From: Chloroflexota bacterium
Lineage (GTDB): Bacteria > Chloroflexota > Anaerolineae > 4572-78 > J111
Assembly (NCBI GenBank): GCA_016860845.1
Contig: BOKF01000008.1
Location: 124,001 to 188,000 of the forward strand
Length of the DNA stretch: 64,000 nt
Reading direction: 5' to 3'
The notes beneath the pieces were generated by a model that was not told the origin of the DNA, made no database searches, and saw nothing but the letters and a program-made list of their open reading frames with translations. Of this stretch, positions 59,499 to 64,000 are shown in pieces (the first letter of the stretch is position 1; each line of letters opens with the position of its first letter). Both the position numbers and the translations under genes were made by a program.

Positions 59499-59612
59499 AA
59501 AAAAGCCGCCTGGTCAACAGGCGGCGATATGCTACCATAAGCAGCAACACCGGGTTGGGTGGTCACTCACCTGATCCGGGCAAAAATGGTGTTACAGTAA
59601 ACTTCTTCATTT
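59499..59612 (-). ncRNA. probable small structured RNA
   Basis: Minus-strand transcript unit of about 114 bases with its own promoter and a perfect terminator stem (GCCGCCTG/CAGGCGGC, 59505-59525) followed by T6. Between them a CCGG-closed stem-loop with GGTG/CACC inside (about 59552-59582) and a TGCTGC/GTAGCA stem are predictable. No open frame or ribosome site was seen. Parts superficially recall riboswitch or T-box words, but no known family fits. It could also be a leader lacking a gene. Confidence 0.55.
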
Positions 59613-59618
59613 TTCCCT

Positions 59619-59648
59619 ATTATATCATACTCTTGGCTTTTCTGACAA
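59619..59648 (-). promoter_or_regulatory. sigma70-type promoter for small RNA
   Basis: TTGTCA (59648-59643), an 18-base spacer and TATAAT (59624-59619) on the minus strand. Confidence 0.65.
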
Positions 59649-59711
59649 CCTTAAATAAAAAGGTGAGTATTTCAACTTGAGGGTGAGTCATTCAAAGTGG
59701 GTAGAAAAGCT

Positions 59712-59810
59712 GAATCACGAAAGGACGAAGTTGATGAAAAGGCACAAAAAAATTACAAGGGTGCCGAAAAGAAATCTTTTCGTACATTTCTCCCTTTCGT
59801 GAGATTCGTG
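59712..59810. repeat. inverted ATCACGAAAGG phrase repeat
   Basis: GAATCACGAAAGGACGAAG (59712-59730) against CTTTCGTGAGATTCGTG (59794-59810). A one-arm relative (TTCGTGAAATTTCGTG) is at 5284-5300. Confidence 0.65.
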
Positions 59811-59878
59811 TTTCTAAACCTATCTCAACAATCAGCGATGCCAGCAGCCAAAGCAGCCCTGGCGAAAAAGATGCCGGG

Positions 59879-59922
59879 CATGTTGTCTCAACATGAACGG
59901 CATGTTGTCTCAACATGAACGG
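59879..59922. repeat. two tandem 22-bp hairpin units
   Basis: CATGTTGTCTCAACATGAACGG is repeated exactly twice. Each copy holds CATGTTG/CAACATG with loop TCT. The second runs into CATTTTTT. The 59424-60213 gap otherwise contains only the small RNA and repeats. Confidence 0.88.
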
Positions 59923-60070
59923 CATTTTTTCAATCTTGGGCTGGGGTTTTTATAAGATAACAAAATCAATGCCTGTCAAATAACAGCTTATGTTTTACGA
60001 GTTTGACACCCTTTCTAACCTATCTTATACTCAATGACATTGGAACTGGTAGTTATAAATTAGGGTTCTT

Positions 60071-60173
60071 ATGTCATTCCGAGTGAAGCGTAGCGGAACG
60101 AGGAATCCCCCGAATCTATGCTAAAGAGTAAGACTGTAGAGATTTCTCGCTCCTTCGTCACTTGAAATGACAT
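60071..60173. repeat. TGTCATTC element, copy D
   Basis: ATGTCATTCCGAGTGAAGCG to AAATGACATG, closely similar to the reverse complement of copy A (25969-26097), with interior identity outside the palindrome. Confidence 0.85.
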
Positions 60174-60213
60174 GACCTGGGGTTAATGCCATAATATCTG
60201 GTAGAGTCATGAA

Positions 60214-61266
60214 ATGAAACCGTTCATCCTCAGCTTATGTCTCATGCTGTTCCTGGCCGCTTGCAGCCAGCCGACTCCACCGGCGCAGCCGGTGGACGTT
60301 CCAGCGGAAGGCGCACAGCCCCAGCCCACACTTATCCCTGATCAATTGGGCACAGCCGAAGACCTGCTGCCGGCCCCGGCGGAAATTGAAACGGCCCAAG
60401 CGGTGCTCGGCCAACACGGCTTCATTGGGATTGTGACCTGTACCATGAATACCGAGTACCATGCCACTGTGGCTAACTCGGCCAAGGCCAGGGCCGACGC
60501 GCTCGGTCTGAAAGCCGCCATCTTCGATGGGGCGGTCCAGGCGGAAAAACAGGTCAGTGCGATCAAGAACTTTGTGGCTAAAGGGGCCAGGGTCATTGTT
60601 TTATGCGCGCTTGACCCCCAGGTAGTGGAACCGGCGGTCAAAGAAGCGGAAGCAGCCGGGGTACTGTTCGTCCAGATTGCCGGGGCGGCCCTGCCGGTGA
60701 AGGGGATTTCTATCGGCGGGGAAGCCGACTCCAACGCCGACCTGGGCTGCGCGGCGGGCGAAATTGCCGGGGATTTGATTGCCAAAGAGAAAGCGGGTCG
60801 GGCGACGGTCGCCATCCTGGATTATCCCGACCTGCCGGAAATCATCATCCGGGCCGATAACATCGAGAAGTGCATGCTGGCCAAAGCGCCCCAGGCCACG
60901 GTTGTGGGCCGTTTTCTGGGAGGCACCACGGAGAACGGCCTTAAATCTATGATTACCGCCCTGGAGCAGTACCCCGCTATTGATGTGGTGGTCAGCATTA
61001 ACGATGCCGGGGCCTACGGGGCGCTGACCGCCCTGCAAGCGGCCAACAAAGACCCCCAAACGACCATGATCGTGGGCATTGACGCCGAAGCCAGAGCAAA
61101 AGACCTGATCAAAGCAGGCACTTACTATCGCGGCACGGTGGACACTTCGCCGGCCAAAGCGGGCGAAATTGTGATCAATGCAGCGGTCAAGCTGTTGGCC
61201 AGCGCCACCGTTCCCCAAACCATTCGCATCCCGGTCACAAAAATAACGCCGGAGAATTTGCCGTAG
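60214..61266 (+). CDS. sugar-binding lipoprotein (Peripla_BP_4)
   Basis: 350-residue lipoprotein: signal with lipobox LAAC (Cys17), Pro/Gln linker to about 50, and a ribose-type periplasmic-binding domain ([50 protein letters not shown]). It resembles the binding protein at 49086 only distantly. No permease or ATPase is nearby; the gene stands alone and converges on the sensor-kinase gene (9 bases between stops). It may supply a shared transporter or act as a sensory ligand-binding partner. Confidence 0.85.
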   Translation: MKPFILSLCLMLFLAACSQPTPPAQPVDVPAEGAQPQPTLIPDQLGTAEDLLPAPAEIETAQAVLGQHGFIGIVTCTMNTEYHATVANSAKARADALGLKAAIFDGAVQAEKQVSAIKNFVAKGARVIVLCALDPQVVEPAVKEAEAAGVLFVQIAGAALPVKGISIGGEADSNADLGCAAGEIAGDLIAKEKAGRATVAILDYPDLPEIIIRADNIEKCMLAKAPQATVVGRFLGGTTENGLKSMITALEQYPAIDVVVSINDAGAYGALTALQAANKDPQTTMIVGIDAEARAKDLIKAGTYYRGTVDTSPAKAGEIVINAAVKLLASATVPQTIRIPVTKITPENLP

Positions 61267-61275
61267 CCGGAAAAA

Positions 61276-63762
61276 TTATGGTTGGTACTCGACCGGCAGG
61301 CGGATGGTGAAAGTGGAGCCTTGGCCCGGCTGGCTGGCGACGGTCACACTGCCGCCCATCATCTGGCAAAAGCGTTGGGTAATAGCCAGGCCCAGGCCGG
61401 TGCCGCCGTACTTGCGCGTGGTCGAGGCGTCGGCCTGGGTGAAGGCCTGAAAGAGCCTGGCCATCTGTTCCGGCGTCATGCCGATCCCGGTGTCGGAAAC
61501 TTTAAAAAGGATGAAGGATGAAGGATGAGGGATGAAAGAAATTTCATCCTTCCGCATCTCTCCACCTTCACCGTTCATCCTTTCAACCGTAAGGGTAATC
61601 ACTCCGTTCTCCGTAAACTTGGCCGCGTTGCTCAGCAGGTTAAAGAGCGACTGCCGCACCTTGGTCATGTCGGCGACCATCAGGCCGAGATCGTCGGGGC
61701 AGTTGAGGACCAACTGGTTGGCCTTTTTGCCGATCAACGGCTGAATGGTGATGACCACATCATGGACCAGTTCGACGATGTCGAAGCTCTCCGGGTAGAG
61801 GGTCATCTTGCCGGCTTCGATCTTGGAAAGGTCGAGAATATCGTTAATCAAGCCCAGGAGTTGATTACCGGCCGTTTTAATTTTTACCAGGTCGGGGATC
61901 AAATCGGGCTGGCCCAGGGTCTCCACTTCTTCTTGCAGTATCTCGCTGTAGCCGATGATGGCGTTGAGGGGCGTGCGCAGTTCGTGGCTCATATTGGCCA
62001 AAAATTGGCTCTTGGCCCGGTTGGCTTCGACCGCCTGGTCGTGGGCCAGGGCCAGTTGGGCCTCGGTTCGTTTGCGCACGGCTAATTCTTCCTGAACCGC
62101 TTTGAACAGCCGGGCATTCTCAATGGCCACGGCCACCCGGTTAGCCAGCGAGCGCAGCAAGTTGGCATCGCTTTCATCCAGGTTACCCGATTGTTCTTGC
62201 TGGATTCCCAGCACGCCGATGACCCTTTCCTCGGGGCCGAGGGTAATGGGTACGTCAATTTCAGCGCAGCCCGGCAAGTGTAAGCGATCAGGCTGTCCGG
62301 CTGCGGCCGGTGGATCAAGCTGGACGATTTCACTCCTACGGGCAGCCTGGGCGATCGGTGAGGATGAGGTGAGGGTAATCCGCGCCTGGGGGGCGGGATA
62401 TGCCGGGTCTGGCCGAGCTGCTGCCACCAGAACCAAAACATCTTTACTCTGCTCCTGCTGCCCCTCCTCCAGTAAATAAATATAAGCCGAATAATAATCA
62501 AACCGCGTCTTAATTTGGTTGACCACTTCCGCCAGCAAGCCTTCCAGGTCGAGAATAGCATTGAGCCGCTCGCCCAGGCTGGCAATGACTTCCAGGCGCT
62601 CGGTGCGCTCCATAACCCGTTCTTCCAGGGAGCCGATCAAGTCCCGTAACTCGGCGGTCATCCCGTTAAAAGCCTCGGCCAGCGTGGCAAATTCATCCCG
62701 GTTGTTGACCGTCACCACCTGGTCCAACTGGCCCTGTCCAATTTGTTGGGCCGCCGCGCTGAGCAGGCTGAGCGGTTGGAGGATACGTCGGGCCAGAAAC
62801 ACTGCCGCCAGAACAGCCAGGCTTAAGGCTAAAACCGTAGTGACGATTAAGGCGGTGGTGCTCTGGCGGCTGATCATTTCAAGCTGGCTGCGGGCGCGGT
62901 CAACACCGGCCTGGCTCTCGATCCCAATTTGTTCCGACACCCTGTTGATGTCAACGGTCAGATCGCGGAAAATAGTCGTGTTGGTTTCTACGGTCCGGTC
63001 AAGCGACACCAGCTTTTTGAAAGTAACCAGATAAGTCTGCGCTCGCTCAATCAGGCCGGCTGCGGTCGGAGTTGGGGCCAGCCTGGGTGAGGCATGCCCT
63101 TCGGCCAGGGCCATAAATTTGTTGAGGGTAATTTGGACATTATCCACGTATTGCTGGCTGCCCGTATTGAGGTAATCGCGCTCGTGGCTGCGGGTGCGGT
63201 AGATAAGTTCGGCCAGGCGGGTATCGGGAAGCTGGACGGCTGCTGCCTGCAACTGGTCAAGCTGGCTTTGCAGCACTTTCTCCAGGCCGTTGGCCCGGCT
63301 GCGTTCTTCAATTTTAAGCACGGTAATGGAGAAGGTATTTTCATAATCTTGCAGCAGCGGGCGGAGGCGGGCCGTCTCGCCGGTTAGATTAACCAGTTCG
63401 GGATCGTTAGCCACCCTTGCCAGCGTGTCAATCTCGTTGAGCCGGGCGCGAGCGCGGGCCAGGCTGGTCTGATTAGCGGTAACATAGCGGGCTACGGCGC
63501 TGTCAAAGCCAATAGACCGCCAACTGGTTAAGAAACTGGCTTCGCTGGCCCGGGCCAGCAGGAATTCATTTTCAACCTGCAAACTCAGCTCACGCACCCG
63601 GTTGGCCTGTTCCAGCACCACTTGCGTCCCGCTTTGCACATTGCGCAGACTCAAGTAGCCGATGATGGCGCTGATGAGATTCAAGACCAGGATCAGGCCG
63701 AAGCCCAGGCTTAACAGCGTGCGAATAGAGACGGTGGGGCGAGCGAGGATTCGAGCAGGCAT
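61276..63762 (-). CDS. sensor histidine kinase with HAMP and GAF domains
   Basis: 828 residues. Membrane segments at about 14-36 and 300-322 bracket a ~265-residue helical extracellular sensor. HAMP (about 323-375), coiled coil, GAF (about 395-555), HisKA with [18 protein letters not shown] (His near 592), and HATPase with VSDTGIGM and [13 protein letters not shown]. Between the N box and G1 box an extra ~28 residues (about 725-752) with HPSSFIL are encoded by a GGATGAAGGATGA phrase cassette kept in frame. No response regulator is in the window. It starts 17 bases after a PotD-like binding-protein gene, so the pair may act as receptor and kinase. Confidence 0.93.
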   Translation of the reverse strand: MPARILARPTVSIRTLLSLGFGLILVLNLISAIIGYLSLRNVQSGTQVVLEQANRVRELSLQVENEFLLARASEASFLTSWRSIGFDSAVARYVTANQTSLARARARLNEIDTLARVANDPELVNLTGETARLRPLLQDYENTFSITVLKIEERSRANGLEKVLQSQLDQLQAAAVQLPDTRLAELIYRTRSHERDYLNTGSQQYVDNVQITLNKFMALAEGHASPRLAPTPTAAGLIERAQTYLVTFKKLVSLDRTVETNTTIFRDLTVDINRVSEQIGIESQAGVDRARSQLEMISRQSTTALIVTTVLALSLAVLAAVFLARRILQPLSLLSAAAQQIGQGQLDQVVTVNNRDEFATLAEAFNGMTAELRDLIGSLEERVMERTERLEVIASLGERLNAILDLEGLLAEVVNQIKTRFDYYSAYIYLLEEGQQEQSKDVLVLVAAARPDPAYPAPQARITLTSSSPIAQAARRSEIVQLDPPAAAGQPDRLHLPGCAEIDVPITLGPEERVIGVLGIQQEQSGNLDESDANLLRSLANRVAVAIENARLFKAVQEELAVRKRTEAQLALAHDQAVEANRAKSQFLANMSHELRTPLNAIIGYSEILQEEVETLGQPDLIPDLVKIKTAGNQLLGLINDILDLSKIEAGKMTLYPESFDIVELVHDVVITIQPLIGKKANQLVLNCPDDLGLMVADMTKVRQSLFNLLSNAAKFTENGVITLTVERMNGEGGEMRKDEISFIPHPSSFILFKVSDTGIGMTPEQMARLFQAFTQADASTTRKYGGTGLGLAITQRFCQMMGGSVTVASQPGQGSTFTIRLPVEYQP
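61506..61590. repeat. in-frame phrase repeat inside sensor kinase
   Basis: GGATGAAGGATGAAGGATGA... with a GGATGAAA/TTTCATCC stem (61530-61549), then CATCC phrases on the far side. It lies in the ATPase domain of the kinase gene. Confidence 0.82.
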
Positions 63763-63779
63763 AAGTCAAACCAGTTCAC

Positions 63780-64000
63780 TTAATTCGAGCCAGGGGCGGC
63801 TTGAGAATTGTGGGAGACGACCGATTCGGTCCAGGCTTGTTCGTATAGTTCAGCCGTCGCCGGATCAACATTGACCAGGGTAAAGAGGCGCTGGCGCAGC
63901 TTGTCGTCGGGGTAAAGGGCCGGGTTAGCCCTATCGGCGGAGTTGAGCAGGGGCAGCGCCGCCTGGTTAGGGGTGCTGGCGTGGGTGGCATTCGCCAGCG
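63780..64000 (-). CDS. PotD-like extracellular solute-binding protein, C-terminal fragment
   Basis: 73 residues up to a stop at 63780, running off the right edge. The segment STPNQAALPLLNSADRANPA followed by LYPDDKLRQRL...VDPATAELYEQAW is the C-terminus of spermidine/putrescine-type binding proteins (PotD/PotF), where a T/S-PN-x-A-A-L-P motif precedes Y-P. These secreted proteins deliver polyamines or other organics to ABC permeases. Here it is followed 17 bases later by a sensor kinase, so it may be a sensing rather than a transport subunit. Confidence 0.8.
   Translation of the reverse strand, partial: LANATHASTPNQAALPLLNSADRANPALYPDDKLRQRLFTLVNVDPATAELYEQAWTESVVSHNSQAAPGSN

Noticed and set aside
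59499..59612. Resemblance of the small RNA region to TPP riboswitch, T-box or SRP RNA words
   Set aside because: Only isolated words match (CCTGATCCGGG, GGGTGGT); the required partner motifs of each family are missing.

Overview
The window is GC-rich chromosomal DNA from a bacterium, most likely a member of the Chloroflexota (Anaerolineae/Caldilineae-like). That placement is an inference from gene style: secreted LysM/CAP, SH3b and kinase proteins with Thr/Pro and Ala/Thr linkers, several BMP-type and ribose-type ABC importers, and an FtsH with a short extracytoplasmic loop. No rRNA, tRNA, phage module, transposase or CRISPR array was recognised.

Layout. 0-11 kb (mostly minus strand): a purine/nucleoside scavenging block with a BMP-family lipoprotein, a dual ABC ATPase, two permeases, an MTA/SAH-type deaminase, a second amidohydrolase running off the left edge, two SDRs, small membrane and LOR proteins, and purine nucleoside phosphorylase (PNP). 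PNP diverges from an LsrG-like monooxygenase through two back-to-back sigma70-type promoters. 11-25 kb: Fe-alcohol dehydrogenase, DUF362 protein, FtsH, two LysM-CAP surface proteins, a two-domain phosphofructokinase, an AAC(6')-Ii-like acetyltransferase, a histone-deacetylase-fold hydrolase and a Ca/Na exchanger. 25-34 kb: phosphatase, EamA protein, M20 amidohydrolase, a DNA methyltransferase interrupted by one in-frame amber codon, a small overlapping gene pair, acyltransferase, xylulokinase and SerC. 34-38 kb: ThuA, two Gfo/Idh oxidoreductases and an aldo/keto reductase, a sugar or polyol catabolic set. 38-48 kb: a surface/signalling island of two paralogous pairs of membrane-anchored proteins, an NTF2-like protein, a Hedgehog-N-like zinc-site protein and a transmembrane Ser/Thr kinase. 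48-52 kb: PfkB kinase plus an FrcBCA-like sugar importer. 52-58 kb: ATPase/winged-helix regulator, a 34-residue membrane peptide and a heterodimeric ABC exporter. 58-64 kb: a gutted type III restriction-subunit relic, an AT-rich membrane protein, a probable small RNA, an orphan sugar-binding lipoprotein, and a hybrid sensor kinase behind a PotD-like binding protein.

The most unusual property is between and inside genes. At least fifteen different short phrases are each repeated and then answered by their inverted complement, forming hairpins in most intergenic gaps. In xylulokinase and the sensor kinase such a cassette sits in frame inside the coding sequence, and in the deacetylase it supplies the C-terminus. 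Two classes recur as real dispersed families: four roughly 33-bp AGACC palindromes and four 100-130-bp TGTCATTC elements. The other standout is the bacterial protein with a complete Hedgehog-type metal site at 44.6-45.3 kb.
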